From assembly GCF_039542225.1 (NCBI RefSeq), contig NZ_BAABHS010000001.1, positions 496,001 through 560,000 of the forward strand: 64,000 bases of DNA, in the 5' to 3' direction. The number at the start of each line of letters is the position of its first letter. Position 1 is the stretch's first letter. The notes beneath the pieces are model-generated. The model was not told the DNA's origin and did not search any database. It was given only the letters and a program-made list of their open reading frames with translations. Of this stretch, positions 1 to 8,339 are shown in pieces. Origin of the DNA: Yinghuangia aomiensis (GTDB lineage: Bacteria > Actinomycetota > Actinomycetes > Streptomycetales > Streptomycetaceae). A program made the position numbers and the translations under genes.

Positions 1-250
1 TGGAGTCGACCCGCACCGTGTAGCCCGCCTCGTGCAGGGTGCGGGCGAGCGCGGTGACGCGATGCACCGCCTGGCGGGGGAACACCTCGTCGGGGACGCG
101 GTGGGGGCCGGTGACCGGGTTGAGATCGAATCCGGCGTTGATGGCCAGGCGCGAGAGGGTGGTGGAGTAGTCGGCGCCGTCGGCGACGATCCCGTGGGTA
201 CGGTCGCGGAAGATGACGACGTCGGCTTCGTCGGGAGGCGTGTAGTGCAC
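1..250 (-). CDS. Repeat-module protein, 3' end beyond window
   Basis: This is the 5' part of a leftward gene whose end lies outside the window. It begins at a GTG preceded by GAGGGAAG. The visible 83 residues hold one copy of a module of about 75 residues seen again in the next upstream genes: a hydrophobic strand and Gly-Ile-Val-Ala (RTHGIVADGADYS), then INAGFDLN, then a VP turn, then a helix ending in EAGYTVRVDS. Position and module make it the last visible member of the conjugation operon. No function is known to me. It is probably cytosolic, since no signal or membrane segment is visible. Confidence 0.7.
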   Translation of the reverse strand, partial: MHYTPPDEADVVIFRDRTHGIVADGADYSTTLSRLAINAGFDLNPVTGPHRVPDEVFPRQAVHRVTALARTLHEAGYTVRVDS

Positions 251-261
251 AGGCGCTTCCC

Positions 262-804
262 TCAGTAGGGGTTCTCGTTGGGTCGGTCGCTGCTGGTCGC
301 GGCGGCGAGGAGTTCGGGCAGGTCGCCGGGATCGGACTCGCGGTTGTCGATCCACCAGCCGGCACGTGTGACGGTGCGGGCGGCGTCCTCGATGTCTTCC
401 CACGCGTCGTCGTCGAGGTCGCCGTCGGTGACGAGCGCGGTGTAGGCGTCGGATACGAGCTGGTGGCGGCAGCGCTCCGCCCAGGCGATGGCGCGGGGTG
501 AGCCGTCGAGGGCGGGCATGCGGAACTTGGCGGTCCAGGCGTCGGCTTCGGCCTGTTCCGTGGCGCGGCGTTCGGCGACCCAGGCGCTGGTGTCGCGGGA
601 CTCGGCGGTGGACGTGCGCCAGCAGGTGGTGCAGTCGCGGCCGCCGAGCCAGCGGGCGAATCCGGCGCGTTCGTCTGCCTTCTTGTGGGACAGGTCGGCC
701 TGGACGGTGTGGCCGCAGGCGTGGGTGACGTCCCAGTGGGTGGGGATGGCGATGTCGGTACTCCGAATCGGTGGGCAGGGAGAGCGTGCAGCCGGGCCGG
801 TCAG
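262..804 (-). CDS. Hypothetical protein with zinc-ribbon-like Cys/His cluster
   Basis: The convincing coding part starts near IAIPTHWDVTHACGHTVQ and ends RPNENPY. Two Cys/His groups (HACGHTV and RDCTTCWR, roughly 30 residues apart) suggest a small treble-clef or zinc-ribbon fold, a form common in actinobacterial plasmid proteins. The middle is Ala/Glu-rich and helical, and the acidic tail reads DLDDDAWEDIEDAARTV. The start is unsure: no ATG or GTG fits, and a CTG that overlaps the upstream stop is used here as a boundary. An ATT or ATC start a little downstream is equally possible. I do not recognise a named family. Confidence 0.6.
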   Translation of the reverse strand: MTGPAARSPCPPIRSTDIAIPTHWDVTHACGHTVQADLSHKKADERAGFARWLGGRDCTTCWRTSTAESRDTSAWVAERRATEQAEADAWTAKFRMPALDGSPRAIAWAERCRHQLVSDAYTALVTDGDLDDDAWEDIEDAARTVTRAGWWIDNRESDPGDLPELLAAATSSDRPNENPY

Positions 805-1478
805 CGGCAGCGGGGCGGGTGCGGGGCCGCCGGTGGCACCGGGGGTTGCGGAGGCGCGGGTCTGCGGTGCCGGGGCGGGGAAGGGAACGGTGAGGCCGGC
901 GGGTGTGCGCGGAGCACGGCGGTGGCGTCCATGAGGACGGTCTCGGCGTCGGCGACGCTTTCGGCGACCTGGTGCAGGCGGACGCGGGCTTCGCGCACGT
1001 GCTCGGGGTCGTCGAGGGTGTCGGCGCGTGCGACGGCGGCATCCAGCAGCGCGCCGAGGGCGGCGAGCGGCCCGGTGCGGACCTCGTCGAGGATCGCCGC
1101 GGTGTCGAGCGGGTGCGGGGAGACGTTCAGGACACCGAGCGCGTCGTGCAGCGCCGCGGTGGCCGGGCCGAGATCGACGCGGGGCACCGGCGTGGGGATG
1201 CCGGGCAGCGTGGCGTCGACGGTGACCGGGAATCCTGCGGCGTACAGGCGGCGCACCAGGTCGCGGGTGGTGCGGCGGACGTGCTCGGGAGGGACTCGGT
1301 CGGGCAGCACCATGGCGTCTTGCTCGCGGTGCGTCACGAACCCGGCCTTCTCCGCGAGCTGACGGGCCTGGGCATTGAGGCCGGGTCCGGTAACGGCGAT
1401 ACCGAGGTGGTGGTTGCGGCTGACCAGGATGGGCTTGTCGGGCACCGGGGCTTGGACGGAGGGGCGGTGGGTTGTCAT
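801..1478 (-). CDS. Repeat-module protein with helical C-terminal half
   Basis: A 225-residue protein. Residues about 15-95 hold the shared module (HHLGIAVTGPGLNAQARQL, EKAGFVTHREQD, VLPDRVP, AAGFPVTVDATL). Residues 100-200 are Ala/Leu/Asp-rich helices that could form a coiled coil, and the tail is Pro/Arg-rich. The ATG overlaps the upstream stop as ATGA, so it is translationally coupled to the larger two-module protein before it. It sits in the distal part of the conjugation operon. Function unknown. Confidence 0.8.
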   Translation of the reverse strand: MTTHRPSVQAPVPDKPILVSRNHHLGIAVTGPGLNAQARQLAEKAGFVTHREQDAMVLPDRVPPEHVRRTTRDLVRRLYAAGFPVTVDATLPGIPTPVPRVDLGPATAALHDALGVLNVSPHPLDTAAILDEVRTGPLAALGALLDAAVARADTLDDPEHVREARVRLHQVAESVADAETVLMDATAVLRAHPPASPFPSPPRHRRPAPPQPPVPPAAPHPPRCR

Positions 1479-2791
1479 CGCGACCGGGCCGCGGGTGCGG
1501 GGCGGGCAGCGGCCGGGACGTTCGCCGCCGCTGCGCGCCGCCCGGCCGCGTCGGTGCCCTCGGGCGGCGGGGTCGCGCGGATCGTGCGGCGGCCGGGAGT
1601 GGCTCGGGCGGCTTGGGCCACCGAGGTCGCCGTCTCGGCGGTGTCGGCAGAACGCGTCTTGCTGCTGCGTGCTGTCGCGGCGGGGGCGGCGGGTTCAGCA
1701 GCGAGGCTGGTGCCGGCGTCGTTGAGGGATTCGCGGACCGCGCCGACTTCGACGGAGGCGGCGACGAGCGGCTCGGTGACCTCATCGGCGCCATCGTGCG
1801 CCGACTCCGCGGACTGCTGCGCGGCGGCCGCGAGCATGAGGCCGAGCTGTGCGAGGGGCCCGTCCGGGGCGGTGGCGCGGGCCAGGACTGCGGCAGCGGC
1901 CGGGCCCTCGGGAGCGTTGCGCAATTCGTCGGCGAGAGCGTCGAACACTCCAGCATTGGTCACCTGCGGCCCCTTGTCAGTGGCCACCTTCGGCGCGGGC
2001 GCGGTGTGCTCGGCCGCTTCGGGTTGCGCGTCGGTGCCACGCAGGCGGCGGCTGGTTGCGTCCAACGACTGGGAGGCGACGTCGAGACGGGCGGCGGTGC
2101 CGGTCAGACGGTCGGCGAGGTAGACGGCGCTGGTGCTGCCGCGTTCCGCGCACCACGCAGTGGCCGTCTGGACGAAGCGCCGCAGCGAGTCGAGCATCGC
2201 CCGGGCTCCCCGGGGCCCGTCGAGGACACGGCTGAGCCGAGCGTTGCCCTGCCGGGCCGGCACCGGCGGAGCGAGGGCGCCGGGCATCACCTGAACCGTG
2301 GAGCCGGTACGGCGCAGGACGGACGCGGTGTTGCGGGTCAGCGTGCTGGCGGCTTCGTGGCTCAGACCCGCGGGCAGGGTGTAGACGTCGCGCTCCGGGT
2401 CACGGGTGAATCCGGCGGCGCGCAGGATCATCGCGGCGTAGGGGCGTTCGCCGGTGATCGCGGCCAAGACACCGGACTCGGGATGCAGCCCGAAAGCGAC
2501 GTCCGGCTCGGCGGAGCGGCGCGGTGCCGGGGCGGGCTCGGGCTCGTAGGCGATGTCGGCGTCGACGCGGAAATGCGCGCCGCGCAGGACGCTGACGGCG
2601 TGGGCGGCACGCAGCGTGCGAGTGTCGGCCTGGCCGGGCTCGTCGCGCGGCAGGATGTACAGGCCACTGTCGTTGTCGCGGACGAAGCCCAACCGGGCGA
2701 GGAGGATCTTCGCGGCGGGGACGCCGGGGGCGGTGTTGGCAACGACCCCGAGGGCGGGGTGGTCACCGATGGCGATGTCGGGGCGGGCCAA
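1475..2791 (-). CDS. Protein with two tandem copies of the shared module
   Basis: A 438-residue protein starting at TTG behind a good GAGGAGAG site. Residues 1-85 and about 95-180 are two copies of the module: RPDIAIGDHPALGVVANTAP with LARLGFVRDNDSGLYILP, and EPDVAFGLHPESGVLAAITG with RAAGFTRDPERDVYTLP. Residues 180-260 carry a helical segment (LDSLRRFVQTATAWCAERG). The rest is Ala/Thr-rich and probably disordered. The duplication shows the module is an independently folding unit. It lies between the VirB4/VirB6 genes and other module proteins, so a role in conjugation or its control is inferred only from position. Confidence 0.82.
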   Translation of the reverse strand: MARPDIAIGDHPALGVVANTAPGVPAAKILLARLGFVRDNDSGLYILPRDEPGQADTRTLRAAHAVSVLRGAHFRVDADIAYEPEPAPAPRRSAEPDVAFGLHPESGVLAAITGERPYAAMILRAAGFTRDPERDVYTLPAGLSHEAASTLTRNTASVLRRTGSTVQVMPGALAPPVPARQGNARLSRVLDGPRGARAMLDSLRRFVQTATAWCAERGSTSAVYLADRLTGTAARLDVASQSLDATSRRLRGTDAQPEAAEHTAPAPKVATDKGPQVTNAGVFDALADELRNAPEGPAAAAVLARATAPDGPLAQLGLMLAAAAQQSAESAHDGADEVTEPLVAASVEVGAVRESLNDAGTSLAAEPAAPAATARSSKTRSADTAETATSVAQAARATPGRRTIRATPPPEGTDAAGRRAAAANVPAAARPAPAARSR

Positions 2792-2835
2792 CGAGGGCTC
2801 TCCTCACAGGGGATCGGACAAGGAGACAGGGCCGG

Positions 2836-3681
2836 TCAGCGGGAACGGACTGCCGGCGACGTGACGGCCGGTGCGGCGGGCGTGGCGGTGGCGGGCGGGC
2901 GGGCTGTGGCCGGGGTGGTCTGCGCGACCGCGCGCCGGTACGCGGGCAGCAGCCGCCGGACGACACGGTCCGCGGCACGCGCCGGATCGCGGGGGACCGA
3001 CACCCCGTTCGGTGCGTCATGCGGACCGAGTTCGGGGTCGGCCTTGGGCGGGATCAGCGCACCGACCATGAACGGCTTCCTGCCGTAGATGCGGTGCACG
3101 ACGATCAGCTCAGTGCTTCGCGGCCCTGTGAGGACGGCGGCGCGGTCGACCGCGAACTCGACGGCCAGCCAATACAGATGGCCCTCGTCCCAAATGCGGT
3201 CGGTGAGCTCGATCTGCCGGAACGAGGTGTCCATCGGCGGGAGGCTGACGTTCCAGCGTCCGGGCAGATGTCCGGCCATGGCACGGGCGAAGTCGGCGAG
3301 GTCGCCGTGCTGTTCCGAAAGCCGGACCACCGCGTATCGGTGGCGTTCTTGTTCGCGGGTAGGGACGGGTTCGTCGGCGAGGGTGCCGTGGACGCGGTAG
3401 CCGGCGCGGGCGGCCGCGTCCCGCAGCGACCGCACCGCGTCGCGCGCTTGCTCGACCGCGACGTGGTCGGGCGCGCGCAGCCCGATCAAGGCGTGGTCGG
3501 TCAGGCCGTAGGCGCGGGCGAGTTCGTGCAGCGGCGCATACGTGGGGTCGGCGGTGTGCGGGGCGAGGAGGACGAACGGGCCGCCGGTGTTCGGGTAGTC
3601 GTGGACGGTCAGGTCATAGACGGACGGGTGCAGAACGGGTGCCTTCTCGATCAGGGGGACGTCACATCGTGCGGGCGGCAC
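2836..3681 (-). CDS. Repeat-module protein with a second alpha/beta domain
   Basis: The N-terminal 95 residues after the start contain a divergent module copy (YPNTGGPFVLLAPHTADPT, ELARAYGLTDHALIGLRAP, AAARAGYRVHGTLADEPVP). The second half has strands and helices (RYAVVRLSEQHGDLADFAR, RSTELIVVHRIYGRKPFMVG) and a Thr/Ala/Pro-rich tail. The GTG chosen overlaps the end of the upstream gene by 20 bases but lacks a clear Shine-Dalgarno. A CTG about 45 bases downstream, behind GAGAAGG, is the alternative. Function unknown. Confidence 0.75.
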   Translation of the reverse strand: MPPARCDVPLIEKAPVLHPSVYDLTVHDYPNTGGPFVLLAPHTADPTYAPLHELARAYGLTDHALIGLRAPDHVAVEQARDAVRSLRDAAARAGYRVHGTLADEPVPTREQERHRYAVVRLSEQHGDLADFARAMAGHLPGRWNVSLPPMDTSFRQIELTDRIWDEGHLYWLAVEFAVDRAAVLTGPRSTELIVVHRIYGRKPFMVGALIPPKADPELGPHDAPNGVSVPRDPARAADRVVRRLLPAYRRAVAQTTPATARPPATATPAAPAVTSPAVRSR

Positions 3682-4474
3682 CGGGCTGCGGGGTGCGCGG
3701 CAGGTGCATGGCTGGGGATGGAGCCGGTGTTGCGGTGCGGGTGCCGAGGTAGGCGAGGTAGGCCAGCAGATCGCCGTGGTTGATCCACGTGCTGGCGGCG
3801 TGCCATCCCTCGGCGTCGCGTTCGGCGACGGCATCCGCGTATGCGGCCTCGTCCCGGGTCTGGCCTTCGGTGTCGAGCAGTGCGGCCAGGGCCCGCTCGC
3901 CATCGGCACGAACCTGGCGGCCTTCCTCTAGCGCGGCGGCGAGCACGCCGAGGTAGTGTGCGGCTTCGCGGCTGTCCTGGCCGGTCATCCCGGCGGCGGC
4001 GCGGCGCCCCTGCTCCAGCATCACCGCGCCGTGCACGAGGAACACAGACGCGAACTGCTCCCACACGACGCGGTCCAGCTCGGCGCGGCGCGGCCAGTAG
4101 GCGTCGTCGTCCAGCGGTCGGCCGTCCTCGCCGCAGAGGTTGTCGGACACCTTGTCCCACGCGTTCAGCGCCGCACGCGAGACGTTCAGGGCATGGACCA
4201 TCGCCGCCTGGCGTGCCCGCTCGGTCTGCTCAGGACTTGGAGTGAAGCACGCCGGCGCGGCGACGCCGAATCCGGCGATCCGCAGAGCGGCGACCAGCAC
4301 GCACGCCCGTTCTTGCACCGGGCGGTTCGGTGTGTGCATGACCGCGTTGCCGCGGGCCTCGTCGAGTCGGACACCGTGCAGGCCTAGGTGCTCGACCAGC
4401 GCCGGGGTGCGGTGCAGGACCGTGACCAGAGCGGACTCGGCGGTGGACATCGTCACGATGACGTCGGGATACAC
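3662..4474 (-). CDS. Repeat-module protein, helical
   Basis: A 270-residue protein starting at GTG behind TTGGAGAC. Residues 1-85 carry the most divergent module copy (YPDVIVTMSTAESALVTVLH, EHLGLHGVRLDE, VMHTPNRP, RIAGFGVAAPACFTP). Residues 90-250 are predicted helices rich in Ala, Arg and Glu (ARQAAMVHALNVSRAALNAW, GRRAAAGMTGQDSREAAHYL). It is the first module gene after the VirB4-like ATPase gene, about 150 bases downstream. It could be an accessory conjugation protein, but no family is recognised. Confidence 0.75.
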   Translation of the reverse strand: MYPDVIVTMSTAESALVTVLHRTPALVEHLGLHGVRLDEARGNAVMHTPNRPVQERACVLVAALRIAGFGVAAPACFTPSPEQTERARQAAMVHALNVSRAALNAWDKVSDNLCGEDGRPLDDDAYWPRRAELDRVVWEQFASVFLVHGAVMLEQGRRAAAGMTGQDSREAAHYLGVLAAALEEGRQVRADGERALAALLDTEGQTRDEAAYADAVAERDAEGWHAASTWINHGDLLAYLAYLGTRTATPAPSPAMHLPRTPQPGAARTM

Positions 4475-4627
4475 GGGTAGGTCTCCAAGGAGCGGACAAG
4501 GACAGGGACTTCGTCGGCTATGGGCGGCTTCACGTCCGACCGCCTCGTCGCGGACCAGGGACCGAGGCGGGAGGGGGACGTGCGGCTTGGGGGTCTTGGC
4601 CGTGGCCTGTGCGGGACCGACGGCCTT

Positions 4628-6124
4628 TCAGCGCATGCGGGTGTCGGTGTCGAACACTTGGAGTTCGGCGGGGTGGAGGATGTGTTGGACGACGAAGCTG
4701 CGTCCGGCCACGCGCCATAGTCCGCGGCCCTTGGTGAGGGCGGATACGGCTTCGGTCTCGACGCCCGTGAGACCGAGCAGGCCTGCGGCAGCCGCGAGTT
4801 GATCGGCTTCTTGGCGGTAGACGATGCGGGTGGAGCAGTCGGCGAGGAGGCCTTCGGCGAGGGCCCGGCCGCGGGATCCGGCGTCGCCTGCGGACAACAG
4901 GTCGGACAGGCGGTGGATGACCAGCAGGTTGGCGATGCCCAGCCCCCGGGACAGTTTCCATTGCGACTGCATGCGTTCGAGCAGTGCGGTGTGCCGCATG
5001 ACGCGCCAGGCTTCGTCGTAGATGACCCAGCGGCGTCCTCCGGTGGGGTCGGCGAGGGCTGATTCCATCCACGCGGACGCGCAGGTCATGGCTAGGACGA
5101 GTGCGGTGTCGTCACCGGAGCTGCCGAGCCGGGACAGGTCGATGGTGAGCATCGGCGAGGTCGGGTCGAACACGGCTGTGCTGGGTGCGTCGAAGAGGCC
5201 GCCCAAGTCGCCGGCGATGAGGCGGCGCAGGGCGTGGGCGAGGTCTTCGGCGGCGGCGCCGAGGCGGCTGGCCGGGTCGCCGTACGCGGCGTCGAGGGCA
5301 TGGGGGTTGCCCAGGACGCGCGCGACGTCGGGGAGCAGCGGGGTGCGGTGCTCGGCCATGGCGACCGCGTTCGCGTGGTCGAGGGCGACGTCGAGCGCGG
5401 TGTGCTCCATCGGGGCGAGGTCGCGGTGCAGGACGGTGCGGGCGAGGGAGCCGAGCAGCAGGAGGCGGCGTTTGCGGACTTCGGAGGCCCAGTCGTCCTC
5501 GGGGACGCCGTCGGGGCGGGCGGGCGCGTCGAGGGGGTTGAGGCGTCCGGGTAGCCCGGGGCCGAGCGCGATGGTGGTACCGCCGACTGCTGCAGATACC
5601 GCGGACCATTCGCCTTTTGGGTCGCACGGGACGTAGACGCGGTAGCGGAACGAGGTGGCGCGCACGGCAAGGGACTTCGCGAGGGCCGATTTGCCCATGC
5701 CGATGATTCCGGCGAGGAGGATGTTGGGGTTGGTGAAGCCGTCGAGCTTGCCGTAGAGCGCGAATGGGTCGAAGCAGTAGGCGCCTTCGGCATGCAGGTC
5801 GCGGCCGACGTAGATGCCCTCCGATCCGAGACCTCCCTCGGCGAGGAAGGGGTAGGCGCCGCAGGCGGTGGCGGTGGTGACGCGGTGTGCGGGGAGTTTC
5901 AGGTGTCCGCCGCGGCCGGAGGCCGGGCCGGGTCGCCCGACGGCCGGGTATTGCGGCCGGAGTTCGGGATGCATGTCGCCGACTGCCGCGGGGGTGTGGG
6001 CTTGGGCGGCGCGGCGGGCGCGGCTGGTGGCGCGGGTGAGCTGGTGGCGTGCGGCCTTGCGTGCGGCGCGGTCTTCGGCGGCCGGGGTGAACAGCGGGGA
6101 GGCGGTGGCGCGTCGCAGGCTCAT
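4628..6124 (-). CDS. VirB4/TraC-like conjugation ATPase
   Basis: A 498-residue AAA+-type ATPase that would power assembly of, and substrate export by, a type IV secretion channel at the membrane. Walker A is GIIGMGKS (residues 139-146). Walker B is WVIYDEAW, followed by a typical TraC/VirB4 region (ERMQSQWKLSRGLGIANLL, LADCSTRIVYRQEADQ). The entry segment SEGIYVGRDLHAEGAYCFDP is usual for actinobacterial members. It is much shorter than a full VirB4 (about 800 residues) because the N-terminal domain is absent, apparently carried by the SCO6880-type gene upstream. It starts with ATG overlapping the stop of the preceding small gene. Confidence 0.92.
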   Translation of the reverse strand: MSLRRATASPLFTPAAEDRAARKAARHQLTRATSRARRAAQAHTPAAVGDMHPELRPQYPAVGRPGPASGRGGHLKLPAHRVTTATACGAYPFLAEGGLGSEGIYVGRDLHAEGAYCFDPFALYGKLDGFTNPNILLAGIIGMGKSALAKSLAVRATSFRYRVYVPCDPKGEWSAVSAAVGGTTIALGPGLPGRLNPLDAPARPDGVPEDDWASEVRKRRLLLLGSLARTVLHRDLAPMEHTALDVALDHANAVAMAEHRTPLLPDVARVLGNPHALDAAYGDPASRLGAAAEDLAHALRRLIAGDLGGLFDAPSTAVFDPTSPMLTIDLSRLGSSGDDTALVLAMTCASAWMESALADPTGGRRWVIYDEAWRVMRHTALLERMQSQWKLSRGLGIANLLVIHRLSDLLSAGDAGSRGRALAEGLLADCSTRIVYRQEADQLAAAAGLLGLTGVETEAVSALTKGRGLWRVAGRSFVVQHILHPAELQVFDTDTRMR

Positions 6125-6630
6125 GCGGCGGCCCCCGCTTGGCCAGGGCGGGCGTGGCGGATCAGGCCGGTGGCCGGGGTGCGCAGGTCGGCGGGGGTGG
6201 TGCGGCGGCGCATGCGGGCGGCGATCTCGTGGGTGCGGGCGCAGATCCGCAGGTCCGGGTCACCGTGGGGCAGGCCGCGGTGGCAGGCGGCGAGGTCGCG
6301 GAGGAGCGGGTGGTCGCCGCCGGCTGCGGGGGACCAGTCGCCGGGGCGGGCGGTGTGGTGGAACGCCTTGTGGACCTCGTTCAGGCACAGCCATAGGTAG
6401 ACGACGCCGGCGTCCAGGTGCGGGCCACAGTCCGGGGTGATGCGGACCGCGGGGGCCGCCGGCCGGCTGTGCTCGTCGAGGAGCTGATGTGCCTTGGCGA
6501 GGACGTCGTGGACGGAGTCCAGAGCGGGGCGGGCCTGGTCGGGGGTCAGGTCGGGGAGGGTGAGGATGCGTGCGGCGTCGATGCCGGTGCCGGCGACGGC
6601 GAGGAAGTCGGTGTTGTGCGGGTCGGTCAT
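6121..6630 (-). CDS. Conjugation-operon hypothetical protein
   Basis: A 169-residue soluble, helical protein (LDSVHDVLAKAHQLLDEH, LRDLAACHRGLPHGDPDLR) with scattered His and Cys but no clear motif. It is coupled to the VirB4-like ATPase gene through an ATGA overlap and lies about 80 bases after the SCO6880-type gene. That placement makes it part of the secretion operon. It may be a partner of the ATPase, but this is inferred only from position. Confidence 0.8.
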   Translation of the reverse strand: MTDPHNTDFLAVAGTGIDAARILTLPDLTPDQARPALDSVHDVLAKAHQLLDEHSRPAAPAVRITPDCGPHLDAGVVYLWLCLNEVHKAFHHTARPGDWSPAAGGDHPLLRDLAACHRGLPHGDPDLRICARTHEIAARMRRRTTPADLRTPATGLIRHARPGQAGAAA

Positions 6631-6711
6631 GGGCGGGCGGGAACCGGCTCTCGGAGGGGGCGGGGCGATCCGCGCGATGGGAAGAGGGACGAAGATGCGG
6701 GACGGGCCGGG

Positions 6712-8172
6712 CTAGGGGAGCGCGAGGGGGAGGGCGGCACGGGTGTAGGCCTCGGCCTGCTGCCAGCTCAGGCGCCGCAGGTCGACGAGCGCGCCGACGG
6801 CGGCGGTCTCGACCTGCGCGCAGGCCGCGTTGAGTTCGTCCTCGGTGTCGGCGGACACGGCGATCAGGCCGGTGAGCGCGACGTCGGCGTGTCCGGCGAT
6901 CAGTTCGCGTTCGCGGGTCCGGATGTCGGCGTACTCGACGGAGTCGGCTTCCTGCTCGACCTGCCCGCGACGGGCGCGCTCGGACGCGTCGGCGAGGACG
7001 GCGGCCTTGCGGCGGCGGACGTCGCGGAGCGCGGACTCCAGTCCCTGCGGGGTGTAGGTGAGGGAGAGGGTGCGGCGCACGCCCGAGGTGAACATCATGG
7101 TGTGCAGGAATCCTGCGTAGGTCTCGGTGCGCGGCCAGTCCTCGATCCAGTAGGTGGCGTGGTGCGCGGTGTCGGTGCGGATCCGGTCGGCTTGCTCGAC
7201 CACGACGACCGGCCCTGCGGCGGCGGGTTCGGCTTCGGCTCGGCCGGCGGCGGACCATCGGTCGAGCGCGGTCAGCGCGGCAGGATCGTAGGCGGAGCGG
7301 ACGACGGCAGCGATCTCCCGCGCGCCTAGCCAACCGTTCGGGGAGAGCCCGGCGTGACGGGCGGACTCGGTGAGCGCGGCGGTCAGTTGGCCCAGGACGG
7401 CGAACGCTCCGGCGAGTCCGCCGCCGGCCTGGGCGACCAGGCGCCGTGCTGCTTTGAGGTCGAGGGCGAGCGCGATGTACGCCTCGTGTGGGGCGGCGGC
7501 GGGTCCGGCGGCGGCGAGGAGGTCGGTGTAGACGCCCGCGGCGGGGGTGGCGGGGTCGCCGTGGTCGGCCCAGTAGCGGTTGAGGGCGTCGCCGGAGTCC
7601 GGCACGGTCCGTTCCAGGACCTGCACGCGGGCGACGTGCCCGGTGCGGGCGAGGGAGGCGAGGACGCGGCCCCATCCGTGGACGTGCGCGTCCTGCGCGG
7701 CCGGATCGAGGAGAGCGTACGCGCGGGAGGAGACGCGGAGCACGGCGGTGAGGGTATTGCGGTGCGGGTCGTGAACGGCCCCGAGCTGCCCGTCGGGGGA
7801 AGTGGCGACGCGCAAGGACGCGGCTGTGCCGGGCAGATGGAGCAGGCCCTCGCGGCGGGCCCGGCTCGCGGGACGGGCCAGCCACACCAGCTGCCCGCGT
7901 ACGCGCCGCAGCAGGTAGCGGCTGGCGATCGGTGCCCAGTCGGCGAGGGACCGGCCGCGGCGGCGGATCCCGATCACGGCCGCGAACACAGCCCACAGCG
8001 GGGTGAGTTCGAGTGCGGTGACGACGCCGAAGGTGATGATGGTGGCGAGGAGGAGTAGGAGGCCGGTGGCGGCGACCGCGAGCTGCGGCCAGGTCAGGCC
8101 GAGCAGGACGCCGCGCCGTGAGCGGTGCGGGAACCGCACGGTCATCGGTTCGGCGGGTTCGGGGGCTGTCAC
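6712..8172 (-). CDS. SCO6880-type type IV secretion protein (VirB3/VirB4-N-like)
   Basis: A 486-residue membrane-anchored protein. Residues 25-70 hold two hydrophobic segments (LTWPQLAVAATGLLLLL and LELTPLWAVFAAVIGI) followed by basic residues (RRRGRSLADW). The rest is a cytosolic alpha/beta region resembling the VirB4 N-terminal domain (VHGWGRVLASLARTGHV, TYWIEDWPRTETYAGFLH, HTMMFTSGVRRTLSLTYTP). Proteins of this layout are labelled SCO6880 family in Streptomyces. My inference is that it supplies the VirB3-like and VirB4-N-terminal parts while the next ATPase gene supplies the motor. Confidence 0.88.
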   Translation of the reverse strand: MTAPEPAEPMTVRFPHRSRRGVLLGLTWPQLAVAATGLLLLLATIITFGVVTALELTPLWAVFAAVIGIRRRGRSLADWAPIASRYLLRRVRGQLVWLARPASRARREGLLHLPGTAASLRVATSPDGQLGAVHDPHRNTLTAVLRVSSRAYALLDPAAQDAHVHGWGRVLASLARTGHVARVQVLERTVPDSGDALNRYWADHGDPATPAAGVYTDLLAAAGPAAAPHEAYIALALDLKAARRLVAQAGGGLAGAFAVLGQLTAALTESARHAGLSPNGWLGAREIAAVVRSAYDPAALTALDRWSAAGRAEAEPAAAGPVVVVEQADRIRTDTAHHATYWIEDWPRTETYAGFLHTMMFTSGVRRTLSLTYTPQGLESALRDVRRRKAAVLADASERARRGQVEQEADSVEYADIRTRERELIAGHADVALTGLIAVSADTEDELNAACAQVETAAVGALVDLRRLSWQQAEAYTRAALPLALP

Positions 8173-8238
8173 AGGTTCGGAGTCCTCAAAACGTCAGGGG
8201 CGGCGTGGGCGGCGCGCGGAGTGTGTACGGGGGGTGGC

Positions 8239-8277
8239 GCCGTGCCCGGCGCGGGAGTGGCACGCGCCGGGCACGGC
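8239..8277 (-). terminator. Strong 15-bp stem-loop between conjugation genes
   Basis: A perfect inverted repeat with 15-bp arms (GCCGTGCCCGGCGCG and its complement) and a 9-base loop lies just after the VirB6-like gene and before the SCO6880-type gene. There is no U-tract on the minus strand. It may be an intrinsic terminator or attenuator lowering expression of downstream genes, or an mRNA-stabilising hairpin. Confidence 0.6.
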
Positions 8278-8339
8278 GGGGTGGGTGCGGAACGCATTAC
8301 CGCTCAGGTTCCGGTGAGGTGGTGCCGCGAGGGCGGGGC

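Noticed and set aside
262..1956. A single 564-residue leftward protein
   Set aside because: Only the part from about 804 down reads as a real protein. The rest is Arg/Pro-rich and lies out of frame over two better genes.
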